64,000 nucleotides of DNA from Adiantum capillus-veneris (lineage: Eukaryota; Streptophyta; Polypodiopsida; Polypodiales; Pteridaceae). Within the stretch, counting starts at the first letter, position 1. Every line of letters begins with the position of its first letter. The stretch spans positions 75,267,884 to 75,331,883 of the forward strand of contig CM043944.1 in the NCBI GenBank assembly GCA_014529385.2, given 5' to 3'. Position numbers and translations under genes: made by a program. The notes under the pieces were generated by a model, which was not told the DNA's origin, ran no database searches, and saw only the letters and a list, made by a program, of their open reading frames with translations. Positions 22,620 to 33,585 of this stretch are shown piece after piece.

Positions 22620-23214
22620 CATATGCTTTTGGGAAAAAATATCCTAATTAGTGATGCTTTAGTTGATTTGCATGCTAATGTGTGAGATGGCAAGGCTTTG
22701 ATCAATGTGTATGCTAATTATTGGCTAGCTTCGTGGCCATTGAAGAAAGTTGTGGTGTTTGGCTATGCCCTTTTGACATTCGTGCCAAATATGGTGCATT
22801 TTAATGCTTGTGGAGACATGTAAATTATGGGCATGGCAATGATGTGGTACTTGGCAATGATTGGCAATGCCAAATATGATGCCTAGTGGTGATAAATTGA
22901 TTGGTATGTATACCAAATGTTTTGCTTGTGATGCTTCAGTAGATATGTATGCCGATTGCAATGCAGTTGTCAAAGAAATTGTTATGCTTTATAATGCCTT
23001 AGTTGGTTTTTATGCCGAATGTGACACTTCAAGGAGCACAATAAGTGCTCAAGGAGCTAACTATCCAAAAGAAAAAAGCACATGGAGTGCATTGATTGTA
23101 AGATTATGCCCAATATGGCGGTGGCAAGAAGCATCGAGATGTGTTTGCTTAGCAATTCTTGGGTTGATGTATATGTCAAATGCAGTGTGCTTCAAAAAGC
23201 ACAAACATACATGA
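22620..23214 (+). pseudogene. Degenerate PPR-like coding remnant
   Basis: Three forward frames contain repeated motifs of the pentatricopeptide-repeat type: ILISDALVDLHAN, ALINVYAN, GDKLIGMYTKC, SVDMYADCN, NALVGFYAEC and STWSALIV. The x-A-L-(I/V)-x-x-Y-A-x-C pattern is the PLS-type PPR signature seen in plant organellar RNA-processing proteins. Stops and frame changes are frequent, so this is a dead fragment, probably captured by or inserted with H. An unrelated origin with chance similarity is possible but less likely, because the motif recurs about six times. Confidence 0.55.
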
Positions 23215-23884
23215 GGAGCATTGAGTGGAGGAGATGCTCGGCATGGCAGGATCAATGAATCTCAAAAGTGCTTTTACTAGATGCAAAGGTAAGACCTTTT
23301 TCCAATGCATTCACCAATACTTACACCTCAAAGTCAAGTGGCCTTGGGTGTCCACCCAAAGGCATGGAGGGTGGTCGTCCATTAGTCAAAATAATTCTTC
23401 AATGTAAAATGGGGGAAAACAAAAGGGAGATGGGCGTGAGCAACAAGCTGAGGCAATGCAGGAGCAGGAAGAAGATGTGGCATGGGCTATGATGCAACAA
23501 GCATGAAGCAAAACCCCATTCGCTACCAAAATAAGTGGATTTTGTGCAGTGTGACATTTGGGCTGCCACATCATCACGCTCTGTCATATGCCACATCAGT
23601 CATGGCACCGTGGACTAATGGGGGATCGAAAAAAAGCGAGCATAAGAGGAGGAAAGAAGCATGGTGAAGAATATACAAAGCATAGAAGATAAGAACAGAG
23701 GAGAAGAAGAAGCATACGAAGATAGGAGAAAGAGAAGGAAATGAGGGAGGAGCTCGAGGAGCCGCTCTTGGCATTCTCAATAGAGCAAGTCGAGCTTGAA
23801 GGGTACGAAGAAGGGAGGAGTGGAGAACCTCAGTGAGGAAGTTCAAAAGGGGAGCGTTCTCTCTTGCTCTGCAAAGCAAAGGAG

Positions 23885-23888
<4 letters not shown>

Positions 23889-23973
<85 letters not shown>
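23889..23973. repeat. Compound microsatellite (CT)n(CA)n
   Basis: About 40 bp of CT repeats run straight into about 44 bp of CA repeats. The translated frames across it (Ser-Leu and Thr-His runs) are artefacts. Confidence 0.97.
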
Positions 23974-23976
<3 letters not shown>

Positions 23977-24170
23977 CTCGACCTTGGTGTGGTGAGAAAG
24001 GAACAAAGCAAGGGATCTCAGCTCTTGACCTTGGTGTGACCGACTTGACCTTGGTGTGAAGGGAGATAAGAAAATGAAGCAAGGAAGAAAATGAATCAAA
24101 GGATATAAAGCTTTCTCTCTTGAGCTCACTCGCTCTCATTTAGGGACAAATAACAAGAACAAGAAGGAGA

Positions 24171-24270
24171 GAAGGAGATCTCTCTCTCGAGTTCACTTAC
24201 TCTTGACCTTGGAAGAAGGAGAAGGAGATCTCCCTCTCGAGTTTGCTTACTCTTGACCTTGGAAAGGGAG
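24171..24270. repeat. 50-bp tandem duplication in insert H
   Basis: 24171-24220 and 24221-24270 match closely (GAAGGAGATCT…CTTACTCTTGACCTTGGA). The core CTTGACCTTGG also recurs near 23977, 24017, 24040 and (variant) 24304. Confidence 0.85.
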
Positions 24271-24593
24271 GAGAAACCAAACAAGGTGGAATTAGGCAAA
24301 TGTTCTCTTGACCTAGACATAGGAGCACCAGCTTTCAAGCTTTAATAGTAGGCATACTCAAGGTGGATATGGTTTCAAGGTGTAACCAGGGTTAAATTTT
24401 TCTCTCTTGGGTAGATTTTTGGGGCTCTCACAAGCTCAAGAATTTCCCTAGCAATTCCATTAACAGCCAACATTTGTAATCAAATTCCACTTTGGTTAAT
24501 TGCTAGCAGCTTAAGGCATTTAGAGTGTCAATTCGAAGTAGTTTAAGTGTCACTCGAGATTTTTTCTTGTTTCCCACGGTGAGCAGCCCGGTG

Positions 24594-24890
24594 CTAACCT
24601 GGCTCACCTTGCAAACCCATTATCCCCAACATCGTGTACATAATTGCAAAGAAAATGGACTCACCAAGGTCTGGGCGAATGGTTGACATTGCATGAGCAT
24701 CAAGCTCCTCCCACTTATCATTGGTGTAAACACCCTCTTTATGCTCTTTCAATGGCATTGCAAAGCCCTTATTGACCAAGACATCAAGCATACATTGCTT
24801 CCATATCGTGAAGTTTGTGTCATCAAACTTCTTGATATAACACTCTTCTTTCTCAAAAATTCCAATCATGACTGACAAAAGAAAATTCAA
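24594..24890 (-). pseudogene. Element E gag, N-terminal part
   Basis: IKKFDDTNFTIWKQCMLDVL, YTNDKWEELDAHAMSTIR and LGESIFFAIM are the start of a copia gag (the F-x-G-x-N-F-x-x-W-K pattern). The frame ends where insert H begins. Confidence 0.85.
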
Positions 24891-26138
24891 GAGAGTTGAC
24901 TAGGAATTTATGGAGAAGTTTCTATGAAAATTTTGACAGAGTCTCCTCTGTTCAAAGATCAAAATCTCAACTAAAAATTTAGTAAAATCACTGCAATGTC
25001 AATGCAAAAGAGTGCGATAACAAAACTAGAGGATTCATGGAAAAATATCTCGCAAAGTCTCCTTTGTACAGGGAGCAAAAACAAATCTCAACAATATCAA
25101 GAGTGTTGTCTAGGCATAAACAGGCATATACAGCTCAAAGAAACTGTCGAGTGACTACCAACTTGGCATCAAGGCACCTATACTCGTCTATATATATCAT
25201 ATGTCAAGGCCACAAATAGGGATCTCCAATAGCCTAATCCACCTCACATTATGTAACCCGGTCCCCAGTACTTGACTTCAGAAAACCTCACGCAAACAAC
25301 AACCCTCACAAAAGGTTATGTAGACATGACTAGCCATAGCCTCAAAAAGGTCTCCTCTAGATCGAGTCTCAAAAACAGCCAAGACAACACAAACCAAAAT
25401 TGAATCTACAACTTCAAACAATGACAACAACGTACATTCAATATGTGAAACTCTCATTGAAAAACTACAAAACACGTGCTGAAATAGGTGCCAATGAATA
25501 TGCAAGCAAAATCATGAAACCAACTCCTTGCGGGGTAAGTACAATGCTCTCAACAGAGCACAAGCACTTTCAAGTGCTAGTCACACATAAACCATATGCA
25601 TCCAAAACTCCCACTATAACTATAATGGATGTCATTGCCAAAGATACTGGCAGATTTTTTGTGTTTGGATGTAGAAAATCACCTCCAAAAAACACTCAAA
25701 ATCACCACAATGTGCATACATGGTCTACATGTATCTATCTACAACTTCTCAAATGCACTGCAGCCAATTAGCCAATATCTCTCAAACTGTTCAGAATTTG
25801 CAAAAACTTTCTTCTACAAAGGTTATAGATCTCAAAAAAACAAGTAGGATACTCTAAAATGGGCATGAAATGGGTTGTTTTTGCAAGTCAAAATAGATTT
25901 GTAAAAATTTGCAGATGTCTACCCTTGACCTGCAAGCAGACAGCCAAATGTAGAACAAAATTGGTGCAAAATTTGGAAAAACTTTCAACTTGAAAGTTGT
26001 AGACCATGGCCTTTTTTATTAAGTAGAGGGAAACAAGTTACAAATCAACCTTTTACTCATTCAAATTATTGCCACAAAACAATGCTAAAAAATTTGCACC
26101 TTCACCACGATGTTGCAATGATGCAAGGCCTTCACTCC
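24891..26138 (-). other. Element E 5' untranslated leader
   Basis: About 1.25 kb between the gag start and the primer site with no protein. Repeated phrases such as GCAAAGTCTCC/ACAGAGTCTCC and AAAATTTGCA variants are present. This is a usual leader length for such elements. Confidence 0.55.
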
Positions 26139-26151
26139 GGCTCTGAGACAA
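26139..26151 (-). promoter_or_regulatory. Element E primer binding site (diverged)
   Basis: On the minus strand TTGTCTCAGAGCC lies next to the LTR end. It keeps the CAGAGCC core of the initiator-Met primer site with changes at the first positions. Confidence 0.6.
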
Positions 26152-26153
26152 CT

Positions 26154-26343
26154 TGAAGAGTGTGTGGTGCGTGCAGAGTTTGAGGGAGAAGAAGAAGCAG
26201 ACATAAGCACAATGTGGGTGGAGCTCTCAATGAGGGTTCAAAATTACCTTACAACTCCTTATTGTTCTATATGATCAAAAGACTAGGTAAGGTTAGTATG
26301 GTCGGTGTGATGGGCGTTCCACTAGTTGGCTTTAGCCCTAACA
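26154..26343 (-). repeat. Element E 5' LTR
   Basis: On the minus strand it starts TGTTAGGGCTAAAGCC and ends CACTCTTCA, 190 bp. Length, TGTT start and the AATAAGGAG block resemble the element G LTR. The second copy is not in the window because E is truncated at its other end. Confidence 0.7.
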
Positions 26344-26489
26344 TTTATGAAGTTCAAAATAGCAGTTGAATAAAGTTATTTTTTTGCACATAACTTTGCC
26401 CTAAATTAATTGTTTAGAATCTGATAAGTGAAGAATGGCTAATTAAAAGTATATATAGCAAGTTTTGGCATGGTTTTCAAAGGCAAGCT

Positions 26490-27120
26490 ACATATCAATA
26501 TACGACACAACAAAACAGTATGGTGGAGAGGAAGAATAGGGTTATTGTGGAGGTTGCATGAGCTACGATGAAAAAATATATATTCCATTGTACTATTGGA
26601 ATAAAGCATGTGATACAGTTGTACATGTTCTTAATAGAACAGCTACGGCAATTTTTCACATGATGTATGTCCTTATAAGAGACTTTGGGGGAGAAAGGCT
26701 ACAGTGACATATTTTTGTGTATATTGAAACATCTGCTATGTACATCTATTGCATGAGATGAGAAGTAAAATGGATGCAATCTCAATCAAATTTGTGTTTC
26801 TTGGCTATCTGGATGAGAAGAAAGGATACAAGTGCTATGATCCGACAACAAGAAAGGTGTATATAAGTCGAGATGTAGTTTTTTGTGAGGATGATTCTTG
26901 GTATATACCAAAGAATGTTGAGGTTGTTGATGAATACAAAAATGGACATGATCATAATATACATAAAAATCATATAGAAGAGAAACATGAAAGTAGAAGT
27001 ATGACCGGACCACAAGAGTCACATGTTGCAAGTACATCAAAGAACCCATGGAGTGGTAGATTTCTTTATATGACTCAAGAAAAGTGTAAGCAAAAGCTAG
27101 ATAAATATGATGTAGGTTGA
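26490..27120 (+). pseudogene. Element F integrase end
   Basis: The region near 26505 reads (with one frame break) as the …NGVVERKNR-type Glu motif. 26749-27120 contains EMRSKMDAISIKFVFLGYLD and YDPTTRKVYISRDVVFCED, the typical end of copia integrase before reverse transcriptase. Stops occur between the pieces. Confidence 0.83.
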
Positions 27121-27221
27121 CATGTTTTGGATAATTGCATGGATAATGAGAATGATTTTCCAAATGTGCAAACTCCAAGTGTGTTGAGAAGTAGTGGATC
27201 TTATACACCACCACATGAAAT

Positions 27222-27400
27222 GCAAGTGCAAAGTGATCCACTCTTGTGAAGATCACACAACTGCTCACTGCATGAAGGCAAGTGCAAAGTGAGCTAGTCT
27301 TGTGAAGATCACAAATATAATAGCTATATGAAGATGCATTATGCTTATATGATTGAAATATAATAGCTATATGAAGATGCATTATGCTTATATGATGGAA
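27222..27400. repeat. Two adjacent tandem duplications (56 bp and 43 bp)
   Basis: 27222-27277 is repeated from 27278 (GCAAGTGCAAAGTGA…CTTGTGAAGATCACA), period 56. 27315-27357 is repeated at 27358-27400 (ATATAATAGCTATATGAAG…), period 43. Both lie in the integrase to reverse transcriptase linker of element F. Confidence 0.85.
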
Positions 27401-27762
27401 AACTTTCAACATATAGAGCCTAATTGCTATCAAGAAGCAGTCTAAAGTGAGGATTGGAAAGATGCTATGTATGAGGATATAGAGCTCTAGAGAAAAAAAT
27501 GACATGGGATTTGGTACCACTACCTCATGGAAAGAAAGCTATTGGTTGTAAATGGGTTTATAAGGTCAAATAAAATTCTAATGGAAAGGTAGAAAAACTT
27601 ATGGCTTTGACTATGATCAAACATTTAGTCTGGTTGCAAAAATGTCTACCATGAGGAATGTGGTAGCACTGGTAGCAATGAATGGTTGAAAATTGAAGCA
27701 AAAGAATGTGAAAAACATTTTTTTTAAAAGAGATTTACATGAGGAGGTGTACATGTATCAAC

Positions 27763-28279
27763 TGTAAAGGAAGAGAAAATTTTGCCGCTAGAAGACGTAA
27801 GAGATCGTGAGACTACGAAGCATAAAAGTCACTTTTCTTGCGCAAGAGTGACAGGTATCTATTGTGGATTCTCCATACAAATTGTTGTCCCGTGTTGGTG
27901 TGTGTATTTGCAGGTACTTCATCATGAAGGAGAAGCGAGAAGGCGTTGGCCTACGCTGGGAATTTTAGGAACGGAATTCAAAAATTGTCTACGGAGTCTT
28001 GACTCCGAGTAAAGATGGAAGAAGATTGAGAGCTCATCTCTCGGATATCCCTTACGGGAAGGAACGACCATCGAGTGTGAGAATGAGAACGGAGGGGTTT
28101 TCTCCGGTTCTTGTGCTTGTAAAAAGATTCTCCCTAATAAAGGATTCTCTTTAAGGGGGGGGGACCAGCCCATCTTCTGGTCCCAAATACTGTGTCAAAC
28201 TTCTCCCTCAACTCTGCTTAGTTGAAAGATTATTTATTTTCATCTTGTTGGTTATTCGTGTGCACTCCCATTTGTGACA
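27763..28279 (+). repeat. Probable solo LTR inserted in element F
   Basis: Begins TGTAAAGG and ends TGTGACA (TGT…ACA), 517 bp, and interrupts reverse transcriptase coding. It contains AATAAA (28136-28141), a G-run, a perfect 8-bp hairpin (28161-28184) and then a TTCTCCCTC stretch, the same order as near the 3' end of the family A LTRs. No target duplication is obvious by eye. Its orientation is taken from the AATAAA and the similarity to A. Confidence 0.6.
28161..28184 (+). other. Hairpin in the probable solo LTR
   Basis: GGGACCAG at 28161-28168 pairs perfectly with CTGGTCCC at 28177-28184, with an 8-base loop. It lies 20 bases after AATAAA and follows a G-run, just as the A LTR hairpin does. 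Confidence 0.7.
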
Positions 28280-28639
28280 ATTTTGGCATTCAAAGTATCA
28301 AACTATGTATGTAGATTGAGAAAATTTCTCTATGGTTTGAAACAAGCATCACAAGCATGGTGTGAGAAAATTAGAAAATTGTTAAAGAGATTTGGATTCA
28401 TGCAATCAAAGATAGATTACTCACTTTATGTATTGCATGAAAATGGTGGTGATGTGATTGTGGTGATTTATGTAGATGACTTGATCATTAAAGAGAGACA
28501 ATATGATCGACATTAATTACTTGGAACAAAAATTGCATGTGGAGTTTGATATGAAAGATCTTGGTGAGTTACAATACTTTTATTGGCATTGAATGTAATG
28601 ACATAAAGATTGTATATGGCTGGTTCAAAGGCAATACAT

Positions 28640-29400
28640 TCTTGACATGATTGAGAAATTTGGTATGACCACATGCAAGCAATTGGATCAAAATGTGAAT
28701 CTTGTTGATGATTGCAGATATTTGGAGGATGCATACATGTTTTGGAAGATTTTTTGTGGGTTGATTTACTTGACCATAACACATCCAAAAATATGTGATT
28801 GGTGTGGTTTCACAGTATACACAAAATCCATGTAATTCATTTGGATATTGTTCGAAGGATTTTAAGTATGTGAAGACAATTATGGTCTATTTTATAAGAA
28901 GAATGAAGAAGGATATATGTATGAATTTATTGATGCCGATTGGGCTAAAAATGTAAATGATAGAAGGTCTACAAGCGGTTATGCATTCACATTTGGAATT
29001 GTTGTTGTTAGTTGGAATAGTAAGAAGCAACCTATGATTGAATTCTTGAGCACGGAAGTGGAGTGTAGAGGAGCAACCATAGCTACATGTGAAGCAATGT
29101 GGTTGAAGCATTTTATAAGAAGAATGTAGAAGGATATATGTATGAATTTATTGATGCCGATTGGGCTAAAAATGTAAATGATAGAAGGTCTACAAGCGGT
29201 TATGCATTCACATTTGGAATTGTTATTGTTAGTTGGAATAGTAAGAAGCAACCTATGATTGCATTCTTGAGCACGGAAGCGGAGTGTAGAGGAGAAACCA
29301 TAGCTACATGTGAAGCAATGTGGTTGAAGCATTTTTTGTATGACTTGGGATTTGAAGTCAATGGGAAGGTGATGATTATTGTGAGAATATGAGCAACATT
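28640..29400 (+). pseudogene. Element F RNase H with internal duplication
   Basis: Copia RNase H motifs: YEFIDADWAKNVNDRRSTSGY (catalytic Asp in IDADWA), SWNSKKQPMI, LSTEAEC (Glu) and AMWLKHFLYDLG. The block 28891-29111 is duplicated at 29112-29332, so the IDADWA…WLKHF domain occurs twice in tandem. The first copy ends in a stop right at the junction. Confidence 0.88.
28891..29332. repeat. 221-bp tandem duplication in RNase H
   Basis: TTTATAAGAAGAATG at 28891 and again at 29112 begin two near-identical 221-bp units; only a few bases differ. Confidence 0.93.
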
Positions 29401-29423
29401 CTGCTGGCAAGAAATCCGGTTTA

Positions 29424-29537
29424 TCATGCACGAACAATACATTTCAAGGTACATGATCATTATGTATGTGAGAAGGCTCATCATGCACGAACAAAACATT
29501 TCAAGGTACATGATCATTATGTATGTGAGAAGGCTCA
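29424..29537. repeat. 57-bp tandem duplication at the end of element F
   Basis: 29424-29480 and 29481-29537 are near-identical. 57 bp is 19 codons, repeating the H-A-R-T-x-H-F-K-V-H-D-H-Y-V segment that normally occurs once in copia RNase H. Confidence 0.93.
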
Positions 29538-29544
29538 TCCCTTG

Positions 29545-30960
29545 GAACAAGACCCCTAACAACGAGCTACCCAAGGAGGGCTCAACTCTGACATGCTAGA
29601 TCGATGATACCCAACCCCCCTGAGAGAAAGGTAAGGTGATAACCTATCACAAAAGTTTGGCCCGAGTCAACTGTGCGTCTCTCCTAGTCCAAAAAGTTTT
29701 CTTGATCAGCCTCTCTAGCTAGATGATACAAGAACTCGAGAAGATCCAACAAGATGTGATGTACCACATGGTGGCCAAAAACACCATGTTGGCCACAACA
29801 ACTTTACCAATAATAAAAAGCCTTGATGTGCTCCAATGTAACAACTTCCTCCTAATGGCAAGGAGGAGGGGGATATTCTACTACTTAGGTGACATGTCGA
29901 AGCCAACCTAGCAGCCCAAATAGTGAACGGGCACGTCAGGGATCCAACAAAAGCCCTCTCCGATCATCGGCATGGAAACATCACCAACCCAAAAAGCAAC
30001 TATATTTTTCCAGCTGATCAATGCTCTTAATATACAAAAAAACACCTTCAAATCCTACTCACACATGTGCAAATTGGCTCACAGCCCTCCAAAAACATGA
30101 CTGAGTTAGTAGCAAACTCAGCATCCAAAAGCTCCTCTTTTGGAATGGATAATTATAGGCCATGCAGACCAACTTCCTCCTATGATGCCCACAATCTGCT
30201 CATCTCCTTTGTGTAGAAAAGAAATATGAAGGGGGCAAGAGGGCAGCCCTATCATAATGAGCATGTAAGCATGCAGCATTCCCCTTGACCTCCTACTAGC
30301 AACACCTGACTGTGAGTACACTTGAAGAGAGAAAACACTCCTTTGATTCATGCATCTAAAAAACACATCGTATGCAAAGTGCCCTCTAGGAAGTCCCAGT
30401 CCACTTTGTCATAGGCCTTCTCAAAGTCAAGAAGGAGCACCACAAGATCCTCTCCTCATAGGCGAGAAAGGGCAGCTACCTCCCAAAAGAAGATGTTGTC
30501 AAGGATACTATGCTCCTTGACAAAGCCCATCTAAGTATCATCAATGATGCTCTCAAGTAGTGGCTAAATTCTCAAACTCAAAGCCTTTGCAAAAAAAATG
30601 TAGGCTGATTTGAGAATGATGATGGGTCGCCACTACTAAATCTCACCAGAAGATACCCCCTCCTACGGATGAAGTAGATCAAAACCTTGCTCATGCTATC
30701 ATGCATCTCTCTAGTGTGAAAAATGTGATGGTATGCACTACATAGGTCCTCTCCAAGCACCTCCAAGTACTTCAAGAAAACTTTGAGAGTCAAACTACCC
30801 TCTCCTAGGCAACTACCACGAGGAAGTGATATGAGAGCCTCCTGAAGCTCCTCTGCTAGGGGAGGGCTCTCAAACATCTGTCACGTCTCCTCAATGACGA
30901 GGCAAGACATTTGTGCTTGTGCTCTAACTGGAGCTGAGAGAAACTCTCAGTAAAAGCTAG
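29545..30960 (-). mobile_element. L1-type LINE fragment
   Basis: Minus-strand pieces of a non-LTR reverse transcriptase. 30578-30877 encodes PPLAEELQEALISLPRGSC and EVLGEDLCSAYHHIFHT. 30360-30570 reads with breaks as MGFVKEHSILDNIF and LLLDFEKAYDKVDWDFLEG, a diagnostic LINE fingers/palm sequence. Further left the frame is heavily broken (30118-30366), including a region near QGCPLAP-type sequence. Neither ends nor poly(A) tail are preserved. Confidence 0.85.
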
Positions 30961-31169
30961 TGTTGAGCACAAAAAAGAAGCTTATTGCCTCTTGAATAGA
31001 CATGGAAATCTAGAGGGGAGTGTTTATAGAGAAGAAAGAGTGCACGGATAAGATTGCACAACTATAGCTCAAAACAAGAAGACCTTTTCATTTAGGTTTA
31101 GTGGCCTTCTAAAGACTTTACAACCAATTCACACCATCTTGGCCGCCCAAGTTTGGGTTGACCCTAACA
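30961..31169 (-). repeat. LTR-like end with polypurine tract, minus strand
   Basis: On the minus strand GAAGGGGGTGAT is followed by TGTTAGGGTCAACCC, the layout of a polypurine tract and 3' LTR start. The other end may be TGTTGAGC at 30961 on the plus strand, giving a 209-bp LTR with TGTT…AACA ends. No partner copy was found. Confidence 0.5.
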
Positions 31170-33579
31170 ATCACCCCCTTCAGCCAAACTTGACACAATC
31201 GTGATCATCATCATACACCCCCTGGAACTAAGTTCTACCCTCTCATGACACCATGAGTTTTTTATATACTCGCCAACTGTGAGTCTTAGGTTTTCTCATA
31301 ACCCGGTGCTACTACCAAGCTACCATCATGCAAGGTTTTGGGTTTACGCCCAAACCTCGGGTTCACATTTACCCATTAACCTTATGAGAGTGGGTTACAA
31401 AACAAGCTAGGGCTTTTCAAAATCCGTGAGGGAAGGTCTTACCATCAGCGTCATTTTACTCGTCAAGGTCGTGTCTACTCCCTGTACAACGTAATCTCAT
31501 TGAGAAACATCTAGATAGAAATTTCATCATAATCATGGAGATGGTTGCTATAGTGTTATCCAAATCATTTAACAAGCAATGTATACATCATTCTCAAATG
31601 TATTTTGTGCAAAACAACGTGAATGCTCTCTAAACATAAAATAAGGCATGATAATTCTGATAGTAAAAAGATACAATAAAAACAAAAAAACTATTGTTGA
31701 GCTCTCAATGATGTGTGGAGTGGCATCACTCTGAACCTCTTCCTTATCTACATATATGCCTCTAGCATAGGTAGTGCCATCAGAGTGTTTTGCACTTGCA
31801 CTTGTACCCCTTTCACCTCCTCTCAAACATTGCCACCTATTCTTCTCCTCGATCTTTCTTGCTTCACCCTCCGGTATTGGGGACTAATACATTCCAAATC
31901 AATATTATGCTATTGCTTTGTCTTATTGGTGGGGGCAAAAAAAGGTATTTGAAGTGATTGTATATAAGTTCTAAAACTCTATTCCAGTAAGAAGAAGATA
32001 TGGTGCTTTATAGTTTGAGCTTTCAAAAAAGTTATAATGGAAATTTTTTGAGATTTTGCCTATTTGCAGAGGTCATATGTATGTTTAAATAACATTGACA
32101 AGGCTACAATAGGGAATTTTCCCTCCACTTGCCAAATGGTCCATAGATCAAAGAGTATGTTGGGTAGAAAATAGCAATAACCTTTCCAAGTAGTGGGTCT
32201 TTTAGCCTGGACACATTAGGAAAATTATGGACCTTGCATGGTCCATATAAGATTCCCACATTTAAGGGATTAAAGCTAATTTTGTGGAGGGTTAAGGAGA
32301 CAAGGGAATTCATGGAGCTAGTTTATAATAGGCTTCTCTAGCTTTTTTTAAGGCCCACGTAGGATGTGGATTTAGGAAGTGCTTTCCTCTCACTACCTTT
32401 TCAAAAGTGAAGGGGAAAAAGAAGGTGTGGCAATAGCTACTCCCTCCTTTCTCTTTCCAATGAGACATCATAAAAAACATGCATAACTAAGGGCCAAAAA
32501 CTGACCTTTTTTTTAATAGAAATTCTTTTCGCTTCTTTGTTGAGTAAAGTGCACCTTAACCTATATGCATATAAATAAATAAGAGTTAGACTTCTATTTT
32601 GACTTACAATCACTCATTTTAGACTTCAATATTCTCTTTCCATCCAAGAAAAAAAACCCTATACCCTCCTCCCCCTCTCCCTCCCCCTCCCTTCCACCCC
32701 TCTCCTCCCAAGGCTCAGGAAAATGGTTCTATGGAGCAAGCTTTAGATCTTGTTTGTCCCTTTATGAGAAGGTGAAATCCATATTTGAGAAGGCATATTC
32801 TACATAAATTTGAACTTCTCAAGTAGAAATCTTGAAATTTAGGCTGGTCTCAAATCCTTCTTGCAAAAATTTGAGATGATCATTTTTTATTTGAGCAGGT
32901 TTTGGATAAAGCGAGCCTACCTTTTCCCAAGCCCTATCTCCTCCCCCTTCGCCCTCTCTTTCTTATTTCCTTCCTTAAGATCATCTAGCATGGTGCTCAA
33001 AGACATCAAAAACCTTGTCCTTTCACTACATCTCCGCAATCCATAATCTTACATATTTGCTTGTCAATGGAGTTTGCACCCCCGGGGCATCCACTAGGAA
33101 ATATGTAAGATAGCACATGTGAATAAAATAAGGGATTTATAATTAGGTACATTTACAAAAAAAAATGTACTGAAAGGGTTTTTTAATTGAGAAAGGGAAA
33201 ATTTTCATACATAAGGGCTAGTTTTTTAACAAAAATGCATACATAAGGGGTACATATAATACTTGAAAATACACAAGTAAGGGATTATTTAAATACCTCT
33301 TGTTCGCACATGTTATATGAAATTTGTACATAGTGGACTCCTCGGGTTTGCACTAAAGACCCCACATGTGGGTGGGAAAAGATCAACATAGCAAATGCAC
33401 TATTGGTGACACTAATTTCGAGGACCTGTATGATCCTATGAGCCTCTTCCATCCAACATTCATTAGCCTCTCAACATTTCTTCAATATGTTGTGAGAGGA
33501 GAGGTAGGCTTGCTAGGTTATTGCAAGTGGTTATCTATGTCTACATGTGATTCTTTGCATTGGTGGATGCCCATTACCG
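31170..33579. other. Unassigned region
   Basis: No convincing protein or repeat. The part just right of 31170 may be the internal 3' end of a minus-strand LTR element. 32664-32710 is almost pure pyrimidine (CCCTCC-type). 32640-33050 is C/T rich. Short ORFs (for example 31569-31826 minus, 33366-33629 plus) resemble nothing I recognise. Confidence 0.45.
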
Positions 33580-33585
33580 AGCACA

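Larger units (their letters stand above)
22495..24631. mobile_element. Insert H within element E gag
   Basis: This block separates two halves of one copia gag. Its right edge ends …ATCCCCAACA, which on the minus strand is TGTTGGGGAT, an LTR-like start. The left edge lies between 22495 and 22600 and I could not identify a target duplication. It contains a PPR-like coding remnant, a (CT)n(CA)n tract and a repeated CTTGACCTTGG motif. A 7-bp inverted repeat GGTGAGC/GCTCACC lies at 24580-24608. Confidence 0.6.
17226..26343 (-). mobile_element. Element E: Ty1/copia retrotransposon, split by two insertions
   Basis: Minus strand. A short LTR (26154-26343), primer site (26139-26151), gag start (24594-24890), rest of gag (22087-22491), protease (21654-21873) and the pre-integrase/integrase region (17226-17826) are all in order. 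The gag is interrupted by insert H and the protease-integrase spacer by element G. Reverse transcriptase and the left LTR are missing because the element stops at about 17225, where element C begins. Confidence 0.82.
27430..28620 (+). pseudogene. Element F reverse transcriptase, interrupted
   Basis: The N-terminal part at 27430-27762 reads (with breaks) [24 protein letters not shown] and EEVYMYQ. The C-terminal part at 28280-28620 has LRKFLYGLKQASQAWCEKI and the catalytic YVDDLII. About 520 bp of unrelated DNA (27763-28279) sits between them exactly where the protein would be continuous. Confidence 0.85.
26490..29540 (+). mobile_element. Element F: Ty1/copia retrotransposon, truncated and rearranged
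   Basis: Plus-strand integrase core and C-terminal domain, reverse transcriptase with YVDD, and RNase H in order. It starts inside the integrase near 26490 (gag and protease absent) and ends in the 3' part of the RNase H region near 29540, followed by a LINE. An LTR-like insertion splits reverse transcriptase, and several tandem duplications are present. Confidence 0.85.

Noticed and set aside
23796-24139. Several overlapping frames of about 100 codons
   Set aside because: They run through the (CT)n(CA)n tract in all frames and both strands, a low-complexity artefact.
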